The notes below the pieces were generated by a model that was not told where the DNA came from, did not search any database, and saw nothing but the letters and a program-made list of their open reading frames with translations. DNA of 45,012 bases from JAHJDO01 sp964437505 (GTDB lineage Bacteria > JAHJDO01), in assembly GCA_964437505.1 (NCBI GenBank), contig CAYTGU010000014.1, positions 1 to 45,012 on the forward strand, in the 5' to 3' direction. Below, one piece after another: positions 16,773-24,477 of this stretch. Both the position numbers and the translations under genes were made by a program. The first letter of the stretch is position 1, and each line of letters opens with the position of its first letter.

Positions 16773-17475
16773 GCTTCTCCTTCCATTTAATCTCTGCATC
16801 CGATAATCTTACATAATTTGGTTTCACATCAAAATGACTCAAACCTTTACCTTCTTTTAGACTCTCCACTCCGGATAAAGCAATACTTGAAGCACGCGGA
16901 ATACTTAAATATTGTGGAGCTATCTGAGCTAAGTTGCCTAATCCTTTTTTCAACAAGTCAGCATATAGTTTCGTCGCATTACCAATAAAGATTGTTCTCT
17001 TTTTTATCTTCTTAATTAATTCCTCAATTGGCAGAGCTATATCCTCTGTCAGCTTTTTAACTTTTGATTTTTGATTTTTGATTTTTGATTTCTCGTAAAG
17101 GGCTGTATATACCTGTTTTCTCCTTGCATCTGTGATTACACATATCTGGCCAGGGTAGAGATCCATCAAGTTATATGCTATTCCATCCAAAGTTGAAACT
17201 TCGACTATCTTAATATCAAGCGCCATTGCCATTCCCTTTGCTGCGCTGATACCTATTCTAACACCAGTGAAAGACCCCGGTCCTATTGAAACAGCAATAG
17301 CTCCTATGTCTTTTGGAATCAATTCAACATTTGCAAGAACATGTTCTATCATTGGCATAAGACGCTGTGAATGTGTTTTTGTTATATTCGTTGTGTATTC
17401 CGCTATAAGTTGGGAATTCTCCAGCACACACACACTGCAGACATTAGTAGCGGTTTCAATCCCAAGTATTTTCAT
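16756..17475 (-). CDS. tsaB: tRNA threonylcarbamoyladenosine biosynthesis protein TsaB
   Basis: 239 residues. ILGIETATNVCSV at the start and GPGSFTGVRIGISAAKGMA are the TsaB signatures. It partners TsaD/TsaE in making t6A37 of ANN-decoding tRNAs; tsaD is not in the window. ATG 17475 has AAGGTG six bases upstream and is preferred to the GTG at 17484. A Lys-rich stretch (KSKIKNQKSKVKK, about residues 127-139) is encoded by a 7-base tandem repeat and looks like a recent insertion. Overlaps tsaE by 20 bases and the malic enzyme by 17. Confidence 0.93.
   Translation of the reverse strand: MKILGIETATNVCSVCVLENSQLIAEYTTNITKTHSQRLMPMIEHVLANVELIPKDIGAIAVSIGPGSFTGVRIGISAAKGMAMALDIKIVEVSTLDGIAYNLMDLYPGQICVITDARRKQVYTALYEKSKIKNQKSKVKKLTEDIALPIEELIKKIKKRTIFIGNATKLYADLLKKGLGNLAQIAPQYLSIPRASSIALSGVESLKEGKGLSHFDVKPNYVRLSDAEIKWKEKHGKIK
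17062..17091. repeat. 7-base tandem repeat inside tsaB
   Basis: Plus strand shows three full and one partial copy of GATTTTT (minus strand AAAAATC), in frame within tsaB and encoding a KNQKSK-type basic linker. Low-complexity expansion of this kind is a likely slippage hotspot. Confidence 0.85.
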
Positions 17476-17905
17476 AAGACGCACCTTTTGCCTGTAAAAT
17501 TATTTTTCTCTTATCCATTCCGGTTATTTCTATGTTTACCATTAGATATTCTTCGGGCAACATCTTCGCTGCCTTATCTGCCCATTCTATTATACATGCT
17601 CCATTTCCATAGATATATTCATCCCAGCCTAAGTTGTAAAGTTCTTTTGAATCATTCAACCTGTATAAATCAATATGATAAACAGGGATTCTTCCATCGT
17701 ATTGATTGACTATTGTGTAAGTCGGGCTTGTTATATAACTTTCCTTTACTCCAAGCCCACAACATAAGCCACCAGCAATAACAGTCTTGCCAGCACCTAA
17801 ATTTCCAATCAGCGCAACAACATTTCCTTGTCCCAATAACTTTCCTATGTTTCTGCCAAGCTCTATTGTATCTTCCGGACTGTTTGTGGTAAATGCTTTT
17901 TTCAT
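17456..17905 (-). CDS. tsaE: tRNA threonylcarbamoyladenosine biosynthesis ATPase TsaE
   Basis: 149 residues, standard size. Walker A is GNLGAGKTVIAGG (about 39-51), followed by SPTYTIVNQYDG and YHIDLYRL, with GWDEYIYGNGACIIEWADK as the Walker B-like acidic region. ATPase of the TsaBDE complex for t6A formation. It precedes tsaB with a 20-base overlap, the usual pairing. Confidence 0.95.
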   Translation of the reverse strand: MKKAFTTNSPEDTIELGRNIGKLLGQGNVVALIGNLGAGKTVIAGGLCCGLGVKESYITSPTYTIVNQYDGRIPVYHIDLYRLNDSKELYNLGWDEYIYGNGACIIEWADKAAKMLPEEYLMVNIEITGMDKRKIILQAKGASYENTWD

Positions 17906-17944
17906 GCCCTAAATATTACTCTAATTGGGGCAAAAATGGAAGAA

Positions 17945-19540
17945 TTAGTTAGGACACAATTTGAGATACCTATCAAGATAGTAACGTGCTTTCGGCTTGT
18001 CTTTTAAATACAACCCATAAGCTATCGCAGTGCTTTTTAATGCCTTTGTATAATTGGGATTGAGTTTTAGAACCTCTTCAAATTCTCTTACAGCCAGTCT
18101 CGGTTTGCCCTGTCGAAGAAAGCAAATCCCCTTCATATAAACAGGTTTAATATAATTCGCCCTTAATTCTATCGCATTATCAAACTGCACAATTGCACTG
18201 TTGTATTCTTCACCCATGGCATAGGAAAGGCCTATATTATAATGATCCTGCGGCAATATAAACTGCTGTGGTCTTGGCCATATTAGAAATGCTAAAAAAG
18301 CAGCACACAGAAGAGAGTAAACTAGTTTTTTGAAATCCTTGTCCTTGGCTTTCTTGCATAACCAGTCAATAAAAAAGCCCGTGAATAATATCAAGAATGG
18401 GACTATAGGCTGCCGAAATCTTGATAGGATATAAAAGGCCATTACAGAGCAAAAACAGCCAATAACTATTAAATATAAAAGTGAATACTTCTGCCTGTTT
18501 CCAATAGATATAATAATGCCCATTATTCCCATTGATGCTATAAATACAAAACCGGGAAGAGGAAGACTTAGAAGACCGGAGAATTTTCTTGACAAATAGA
18601 AATTGGAATTATTTGGTATCTCGTATCCGTTCCAGAAAGCGGCAAATTTTTCTGCCTGCTGTTTGAACCATTTAGAAGGTGTTTTGAACGCTGTTTTTAA
18701 AATATTAAAACAGGTTTGCATTTGATTTTTTCCTAAATATGTGTCGTCTTGTATTTGATAAAATCCACAGCCGGTAGATCTTGAATCATGACCGCATATA
18801 AATGCGTTTACACCCTGAGACGACATGGAAAATAGATTAACTCCAACAATATGATTACGAATAAAAAGAGGTGTAAGCGCTAATAAAATACCAAAGAAGA
18901 AACATGTGAATCGTTTGGCTAAGAGTTTCTTGTTCTTTCGTGTCGCAAAAACCAACCATATCAAAATAAACGGAACCAATATGATATTATTTGGCCTGCA
19001 TAGTATTAACAAACCGAGTACAATTCCCGGAATTAGCCATATAGCGACTTTTTTGATCTTTAATATCCTTGTAATAGAAAAAACTAAAAGAACAGTTAAA
19101 AAGACTATGAGCGTTACACGCAATAATTCTCCTTCATAAAAGATCAACACTCCATATAAACTGCAAATGATTCCTGATATTATGCCAACCATCCGATTAA
19201 AGATACTTCTTCCTATTAAATATAGCAAAACACATGTTCCTGCCCCCATAAGCATTTGAAATATTCTTACAATGAGGTAACTATGTCCAAACAATCGATA
19301 TATTAAGGCAAGAAAATACGGATAAAGAGGCGATTGTCCGTAAACTCCCCTACCTCCAAGAATGTCACCTTTTGAAATTTGAATGGCAAACTGGTCGAAT
19401 CTTTGTTGATCCAATCCATTAGGAATATTGTGAAACATTGGATTATCACTCATTTGGTACAGACAAAGGAGTCTTATGGATAAGGCAAAAATGAAGATTA
19501 TGAGCGGAATAAGAACTACAAATTTTCTATTTTTTAGCAC
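17945..19540 (-). CDS. GT39-like (ArnT/PMT) membrane glycosyltransferase with C-terminal TPR
   Basis: 531 residues from a GTG start that overlaps the upstream gene by 14 bases. Many hydrophobic helices occupy about residues 8-420. The first loop contains DQQRFDQFA and GQSPLYPYFLAL, typical of PMT_2 enzymes that use polyprenyl-phosphate sugars on the periplasmic side. The last ~100 residues form about two TPR-type repeats (YNSAIVQFDNAIEL, PRLAVREFEEVLKLNP). Such PMT-TPR fusions are common in uncultured Gram-negative lineages and are probably involved in protein or lipid glycosylation. Acceptor unknown. Confidence 0.8.
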   Translation of the reverse strand: MLKNRKFVVLIPLIIFIFALSIRLLCLYQMSDNPMFHNIPNGLDQQRFDQFAIQISKGDILGGRGVYGQSPLYPYFLALIYRLFGHSYLIVRIFQMLMGAGTCVLLYLIGRSIFNRMVGIISGIICSLYGVLIFYEGELLRVTLIVFLTVLLVFSITRILKIKKVAIWLIPGIVLGLLILCRPNNIILVPFILIWLVFATRKNKKLLAKRFTCFFFGILLALTPLFIRNHIVGVNLFSMSSQGVNAFICGHDSRSTGCGFYQIQDDTYLGKNQMQTCFNILKTAFKTPSKWFKQQAEKFAAFWNGYEIPNNSNFYLSRKFSGLLSLPLPGFVFIASMGIMGIIISIGNRQKYSLLYLIVIGCFCSVMAFYILSRFRQPIVPFLILFTGFFIDWLCKKAKDKDFKKLVYSLLCAAFLAFLIWPRPQQFILPQDHYNIGLSYAMGEEYNSAIVQFDNAIELRANYIKPVYMKGICFLRQGKPRLAVREFEEVLKLNPNYTKALKSTAIAYGLYLKDKPKARYYLDRYLKLCPN

Positions 19541-19841
19541 GAGGTTTGCGCTTGATAGAAGATTTCTTTGCTTTTTCTAATACATTGAGTCTTTTTTTAA
19601 TATCTTCTATCTCTTTTCTTGTAGGGATGTTTAATCTACTGATTGCTTCATGTATCCGTTTATCCATTTTCTTCTGAAGATCGGACGCGCCTTTCTTTAC
19701 TCTTTCTTTCAAATCATCGGTCATTTTTTTAGCTTCTTTACTACCTATCTTTCCTTTTTTATAAAGTTCATAAACAAGTTCGTTAGCTTTTTTTTCTGTT
19801 TTTGACGCAAAATCCGATGCTTTTTTTATAAAATCACTCAT
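19527..19841 (-). CDS. Phasin-like coiled-coil protein
   Basis: 104 residues, almost entirely charged alpha-helix. The N-terminal half (SDFASKTEKKANELVYELYKK) and the central KKGASDLQKKMDKRIHEAI look like PhaF/phasin-superfamily proteins. The C-terminal part has a short coiled coil (IEDIKKRLNVLEKA) and a very basic KRKPRAKK tail that could bind nucleic acid or polyanions. No PHA synthase is in the window, so a granule role is not supported. It overlaps mtnA (four bases) and the GT39-like gene (14 bases). Confidence 0.6.
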   Translation of the reverse strand: MSDFIKKASDFASKTEKKANELVYELYKKGKIGSKEAKKMTDDLKERVKKGASDLQKKMDKRIHEAISRLNIPTRKEIEDIKKRLNVLEKAKKSSIKRKPRAKK

Positions 19842-20878
19842 AACTTTCCTCCTATTTTTATTTTTTTTACGTTTGGTTTCTTAATTATACCACATTCGGT
19901 TATTATTGCGGATATAAGTCTTGCAGGTGTTATATCAAAGGCAGGATTATATACATTTACGTCTTTAGGCGCTATTCTTTTACCACATAGATTTGTTACT
20001 TCTTCGGGAGCTCTTTGCTCGATTGGAATTTGTTCCCCGGATTTTATTTTCATATCAAATGTAGAAATAGGAGCAGCTACATAAAAAGGAATACTATGTG
20101 CCTTCGCAAGCATTGCCAGACTGTACGTGCCTATTTTATTTGCGGTATCTCCGTTAGAGGCAATTCTATCAGCTCCTACTATTACACAATCTATTTTCCC
20201 TTGTTTCATCAACGAGCCTGCCATATTGTCGCAGATCAATGTAACATCAATCCCCGCCTGCATTAGTTCCCATGTTGTAAGCCTGGCTCCTTGCAGTAAT
20301 GGCCGCGTTTCATCTGCATAGACTCTTATCTTCTTGCCTTGCTCAGCTGTATAGAAGATCACACCTAACGCTGTTCCATAATCAGCGGTTGCCAATCCTC
20401 CAGCATTACAATGAGTTAAAATCACATCTCCGTCTTTTATAAGTTTTGCACCGTTCCTGCCAATATTTCTGCAAACATTCTTATCTTCATCTATAATCTT
20501 TTGAGCTTCATTTAACAATTTGGATTTTATTTCGCTAATTGACAGTTCTTTATGTTTTTCACAGCATACGCGCATTCTGTTCAGTGCCCAGAAAAGATTA
20601 ACTGCAGTAGGTCTGGAAGATGCGAGATATGATATAACATGTTCAAGTTGTTTTTTGAGTTCTAGATAATCTTTTGCCCTTGAATCCTGTACACCAAGAA
20701 TCACACCCAATGCCCCAGCAATACCTATGGCAGGGGCTCCGCGAACCCTCAAATTCTTGATTGCTTCCCATATGCTCTCTAACGTATCGCAATATATGTA
20801 CTTAAACTTGTTTGGAAGCAGTGTTTGATCTATTAATTTAATTCTTTCTTTGTGCCACTGTATTGTTTCAACATGCAT
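19838..20878 (-). CDS. mtnA: S-methyl-5-thioribose-1-phosphate isomerase family protein
   Basis: 346 residues, the MtnA length. The RVRGAPAIGIAGALGV loop, THCNAGGLAT (catalytic Cys), ADETRPLLQGARLT and GADRIASNGDTANKIGT (catalytic Asp) are complete. Isomerises 5-methylthioribose-1-phosphate to the ribulose form in methionine salvage or a related 5'-deoxynucleoside salvage. No mtnB/C/D/K/P are nearby, so the rest of the route is elsewhere or truncated. Relatives include eIF2B-like ribose-1,5-bisphosphate isomerases, but the motifs favour MtnA. Confidence 0.92.
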   Translation of the reverse strand: MHVETIQWHKERIKLIDQTLLPNKFKYIYCDTLESIWEAIKNLRVRGAPAIGIAGALGVILGVQDSRAKDYLELKKQLEHVISYLASSRPTAVNLFWALNRMRVCCEKHKELSISEIKSKLLNEAQKIIDEDKNVCRNIGRNGAKLIKDGDVILTHCNAGGLATADYGTALGVIFYTAEQGKKIRVYADETRPLLQGARLTTWELMQAGIDVTLICDNMAGSLMKQGKIDCVIVGADRIASNGDTANKIGTYSLAMLAKAHSIPFYVAAPISTFDMKIKSGEQIPIEQRAPEEVTNLCGKRIAPKDVNVYNPAFDITPARLISAIITECGIIKKPNVKKIKIGGKL

Positions 20879-20881
20879 TAT

Positions 20882-21358
20882 TTAGCTCCCAACTATCTTT
20901 TTTATAATCTCTGAAGTTGATTTCCCCTTTACTTCCGGGATAGTGACAACCTTTCCGCCGTGCGAGGTTACAGTGTTTTTCCCAATAATTTCATTTATCT
21001 TATAGTCTCCCCCTTTAACCAATACATCAGGGAGTAATGTTGATATAGTTTTCTCAGGATCTAGTTCATCGAAAATCACAACATAATCAATAAATTCAAA
21101 AGCAGAGAGTATTTCAGCGCGTTCATCCTGCGGAAATAGGGGTCTTTTACTGCCCTTTAATGTCTTTATGGATTTGTCGCTGTTTATAGCAACTATGAGT
21201 ATATCACAAAGCTTTTTTGCAGCTCTTAAATATTTGATGTGTCCAACATGTATGAGATCAAAACAACCGTTTGTAAAACCTATCTTTTTCCCTTGTTTCT
21301 TTAAAGGGACTACGATTGTCTTTAGCTCGGAGAGAGATTTGACTTTATCTTTGCTCAC
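20882..21358 (-). CDS. rfaE2: D-glycero-beta-D-manno-heptose 1-phosphate adenylyltransferase (HldE C-domain, stand-alone)
   Basis: 158 residues, equal to only the nucleotidyltransferase half of HldE. GFTNGCFDLIHVGHIKYL contains the HxGH site, with SDKSIKTLKG and PEVKGKSTSEII further on. Adds AMP to heptose-1-phosphate to make ADP-heptose for LPS inner core. It follows gmhA with a 14-base overlap. The kinase half (HldE N-domain) and the phosphatase gmhB are not in the window. Confidence 0.93.
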   Translation of the reverse strand: MSKDKVKSLSELKTIVVPLKKQGKKIGFTNGCFDLIHVGHIKYLRAAKKLCDILIVAINSDKSIKTLKGSKRPLFPQDERAEILSAFEFIDYVVIFDELDPEKTISTLLPDVLVKGGDYKINEIIGKNTVTSHGGKVVTIPEVKGKSTSEIIKKIVGS

Positions 21359-21923
21359 AATATAATTTTTCTTCTACAAATTTGCAGATTATGTGAATTA
21401 TTGTAATGTGAGCTTCCTGAATACGTGGAGTGCTTGAGGAAGGAGCAATAAAGCATAAATCCGTCATTTTTGAAAGCTCTCCGCCTTCCCCGCCTGAAAA
21501 CCCAATAGTTGTAAGTTTCATGTTTTTTGCTTTGCGGACTCCAGCCAACACATTCTCGGAATTTCCACTTGTTGATATACCGAGAGCTATATCTTCAGGA
21601 GCTCCTAATGCCTCTATCTGACGTGAAAAAATTTCACTAAAGCCGTAATCATTAGATATTGATGTTATTACAGAACTATCCGTAGTTAATGCGATTGCTG
21701 GCAGTGCGCTTCGTTCCAGTTCAAATCTGCCAACCAATTCTCCTGCCATGTGCTGCGCATCAGCAGCACTGCCTCCATTTCCAAAAACAAGCAGCTTCCC
21801 TCCCCTTTTTAATGCATCAGCAATGCTATTTACTATCTTAACTATAACATCAATCTGATGATCTATAATATCCTGTTTTACCGCAACATTATTTTCTAGT
21901 ATTTCTATTATTTGTTTGTTCAT
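21345..21923 (-). CDS. gmhA: D-sedoheptulose-7-phosphate isomerase
   Basis: 192 residues from the ATG at 21923; a TTG at 21932 is possible but without a ribosome site. SIS-domain enzyme with LVFGNGGSAADAQHMAGELVGRF, GISTSGNSENVLAG and the C-terminal EAHITIIHIIC zinc/catalytic region. First step of ADP-heptose synthesis, from sedoheptulose-7-phosphate. Paired with the adenylyltransferase immediately downstream, which supports an LPS heptose core. Confidence 0.95.
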   Translation of the reverse strand: MNKQIIEILENNVAVKQDIIDHQIDVIVKIVNSIADALKRGGKLLVFGNGGSAADAQHMAGELVGRFELERSALPAIALTTDSSVITSISNDYGFSEIFSRQIEALGAPEDIALGISTSGNSENVLAGVRKAKNMKLTTIGFSGGEGGELSKMTDLCFIAPSSSTPRIQEAHITIIHIICKFVEEKLYCEQR

Positions 21924-21932
21924 AATTTCCAA

Positions 21933-22991
21933 TTAAGGAATAAAATTAATTTTTTTTGGCAGATCAGTTATAAATGCTACAAGTAATTTTATTGCATTTT
22001 CAGCATCTGAGATAGACAGCATTTCCACAGGTGTATGCATATAACGCAGAGGAATACTGATGAGTGCTGCTGCAACACCACTCTTTGAAAGCTGTATTAC
22101 ATTTGCATCAGTGCCTGTTCCCCTAGGTTCTCCGGACATTTGATAAGGGATTTTATGTTTCTTGGCAGTATCTATCAACATTCTTCCAAGTTTAGGATTA
22201 ATATTTGCCCCTCTTGCGAGAATTGGTCCTGCTCCTATTTTAACATCTCCTGCTTTTCTCTTGTTTATTCCAGGGTAGTCTGTTGCAAATCCGACATCTA
22301 TTGCAATACCTATGTCAGGTTCTATATCAAAACTGCTAATTTTTGCTCCGCGAAGCCCAACTTCTTCCTGAACTGTTGAAACGCCAAATACAGCAGCATT
22401 AAATCTCTTTTTATAAATTTGTCTCATTGTTTCTACAACAATAAAACTTCCTATTTTATCGTCAAAAGCCTTAGAGGCCATTACTCCATTATTTAAATTA
22501 ATAAGTTCTACATCAAATGTAACAGGATCCCCTATTGAAACAAGTTTCTCGCTTTCTTTTTTATTCTTTGTTCCTATATCTATCCAAAGATCCTCTATCT
22601 TTATTTGTTTCTTCATTTCCTCTGCATCCATGAGATGTATGGGGTTTTTGCCTATAACACCTTTTATATCGCCTTTTTCTGAATGTACAATAACTCGTTG
22701 CCCCGGTATTATTACAGGATCCATCCCTCCTATGGTTGCAAAATAAAGAAAACCTTCATCAGTAATATATTTAATCATCAATCCTATTTCATCGCAATGT
22801 CCGGCTAACATTATTCTTGGAGTTCCCCCTGCATTCTTTATTCCTGCTAAATTGCCTAAAACATCTGTTTTTGTCTCATCTGTTATACCTGACAATTCCT
22901 TAAGCATGACCTTCTGAACAGGTTCTTCAAAACCAGAAGGACTTGCTGTGCTCATAAGAGACTCTAAAAACTTTGTTGATTCTTTATTCAT
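21933..22991 (-). CDS. M42 family metallopeptidase (FrvX/glutamyl aminopeptidase-like)
   Basis: 352 residues. Dinuclear metal ligands are visible: AGHCDEIG (His), ASKAFDDKIGS (Asp), VQEEVGLRGA (catalytic Glu and ligand Glu), DVGFATD (Asp) and RYMHTPVEM (His). Tetrahedral-type cytosolic aminopeptidases of this family trim peptides. The ATG overlaps the coaBC stop by four bases. No specific pathway is implied by the neighbours. Confidence 0.93.
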   Translation of the reverse strand: MNKESTKFLESLMSTASPSGFEEPVQKVMLKELSGITDETKTDVLGNLAGIKNAGGTPRIMLAGHCDEIGLMIKYITDEGFLYFATIGGMDPVIIPGQRVIVHSEKGDIKGVIGKNPIHLMDAEEMKKQIKIEDLWIDIGTKNKKESEKLVSIGDPVTFDVELINLNNGVMASKAFDDKIGSFIVVETMRQIYKKRFNAAVFGVSTVQEEVGLRGAKISSFDIEPDIGIAIDVGFATDYPGINKRKAGDVKIGAGPILARGANINPKLGRMLIDTAKKHKIPYQMSGEPRGTGTDANVIQLSKSGVAAALISIPLRYMHTPVEMLSISDAENAIKLLVAFITDLPKKINFIP

Positions 22992-24214
22992 CTGTATTTT
23001 CCTTTCAAAATTTCCACAACTCTATCCCATATTCTATGGGCTACTTCTTCTTTAGTCCACTTTGGTAAGTCTTCCACATTATTAGCTCTATCGATTATTT
23101 TCACAATATTAGTCTCGCTTTCAAAGCCTGCATCAGGCTGTGTTACATCATTAACTACTATTAGATCCAAATTTTTTTTCTTTAATTTTGTCTTGGCGTT
23201 CTTTATAAGATTATTGGTTTCTGCTGCAAAGCCGACAATAATTTTACCGTTTTTTATTTTGCCCAGTTTTTCTAATATATCATCCGTAGGCTCCAAATCA
23301 ATGCTTAACATGCCCTTTCTTTTTATCTTATTTTTTTTCATGCTTTTTGGCTTAAAATTACCAACAGCAGCAGCCATTACTAAAATATCAGCATGTTCAA
23401 AATTATCCAGAACAGCTTTGCTCATCTGATCTGAAGTCTCTACTGAAATGTATTTTGCGCTCTCAGGAGGAGCTAAAAGTGTTTTTCCGCTTATTAATGT
23501 TACACTTGCCCCTCTTACCCGCGCAGTATGCGCTAAGGCAAATCCCATTCTCCCTGTAGCTGGATTTCCAATAAATCTCACAGGGTCTATGTACTCTCTT
23601 GTGCCGCCAGCTGTTATAAGAACTCTTTTCCCTTTCAGGTTATGTGTATCAAAAAGATTGTCTTCAATTAAAGCATCAACAACATGTTGGACAATTATGT
23701 CCACTGATGCCAGCCTCCCGTCTCCTTCTTCTCCGCATGCCAACTTCCCGTACTCAGGATTAATAAATTTGATCCCGGCTGTCTGCAGCTTTTTCTCGTT
23801 ATGTTTATATATGTGACTTTTGTACATCCTCTCATTCATAGCAGGAGCCATCAAAACAGGTTTGTTCCCGACAGAGAGTAATGTTGTAGAGAGGAGGTCA
23901 TCTGCAATGCCACTTGCTACTTTCCCTATAATATTGGCAGTTGCCGGTGCTACAAGAAACAAATCAGCAGCATCACTTATACTTATATGAATTATAGGGT
24001 CTTCAAGTTCGCTTGAGGGAGGGAACATGTTAATATACACAGGATTATTGGAGAGTGTCCGTAACGTTGTCTCTCCAATAAATCTAGCAGCATTCTTTGT
24101 CATGATAACCCTGACATTTGCGTTTAAGCCCTTTAATCTTCTTATTATCTCTGCGGCTTTGTATGCTGCAATGCTGCCCGTAACACCCAAAATTATTGTT
24201 TTCCCTGTTAACAT
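22988..24214 (-). CDS. coaBC: Bifunctional phosphopantothenoylcysteine decarboxylase/phosphopantothenate-cysteine ligase
   Basis: 408 residues. N-terminal flavoprotein CoaC: GVTGSIAAYKAAEIIR, catalytic His in PIIHISIS, PAMNERMY and the Cys-containing ACGEEGDGRLA flap. C-terminal CoaB: ITAGGTREYIDPVRFIGN, GRMGFALA and VGFAAETNNL. Two consecutive steps of coenzyme A synthesis. It follows rpoZ by 13 bases, an arrangement (rpoZ-coaBC) conserved in many bacteria. Confidence 0.97.
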   Translation of the reverse strand: MLTGKTIILGVTGSIAAYKAAEIIRRLKGLNANVRVIMTKNAARFIGETTLRTLSNNPVYINMFPPSSELEDPIIHISISDAADLFLVAPATANIIGKVASGIADDLLSTTLLSVGNKPVLMAPAMNERMYKSHIYKHNEKKLQTAGIKFINPEYGKLACGEEGDGRLASVDIIVQHVVDALIEDNLFDTHNLKGKRVLITAGGTREYIDPVRFIGNPATGRMGFALAHTARVRGASVTLISGKTLLAPPESAKYISVETSDQMSKAVLDNFEHADILVMAAAVGNFKPKSMKKNKIKRKGMLSIDLEPTDDILEKLGKIKNGKIIVGFAAETNNLIKNAKTKLKKKNLDLIVVNDVTQPDAGFESETNIVKIIDRANNVEDLPKWTKEEVAHRIWDRVVEILKGKYR

Positions 24215-24227
24215 CTTACTCTTTTTC

Positions 24228-24467
24228 TTACTTTTTCTTTTTATCTTTTTCTACTGTTTCTGTCTTTTCTTCTTCCTTTTTCATAGGTTTACAATTTATC
24301 TTTCCTGTTCTGATTTCTTCCAATGCAATATTTACTGCCGTACCTTTGATATCTACAAGTTTTGGTGATCCTGTATTAAGCTGTCTTGCTCTCTTTGCAG
24401 CCATATTTAGCAGAATGAATATATTATCTGCTTTCTCTAAAAGTTCTTCCCTATTTGAATCTATCAT
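24228..24467 (-). CDS. rpoZ: RNA polymerase omega subunit
   Basis: 79 residues. The omega core appears as NIFILLNMAAKRARQLN followed by ALEEIRTGKI, with a Lys/Glu-rich tail. It aids beta' folding in RNA polymerase. It sits between valS and coaBC; the gmk gene that often precedes rpoZ is missing here. Confidence 0.9.
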   Translation of the reverse strand: MIDSNREELLEKADNIFILLNMAAKRARQLNTGSPKLVDIKGTAVNIALEEIRTGKINCKPMKKEEEKTETVEKDKKKK

Positions 24468-24477
24468 GTTTTCTCCC

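Noticed and set aside
17062..17091. CRISPR-like array
   Set aside because: Only a 7-base tandem repeat with no spacers, in frame inside tsaB; no other repeat-spacer pattern found.
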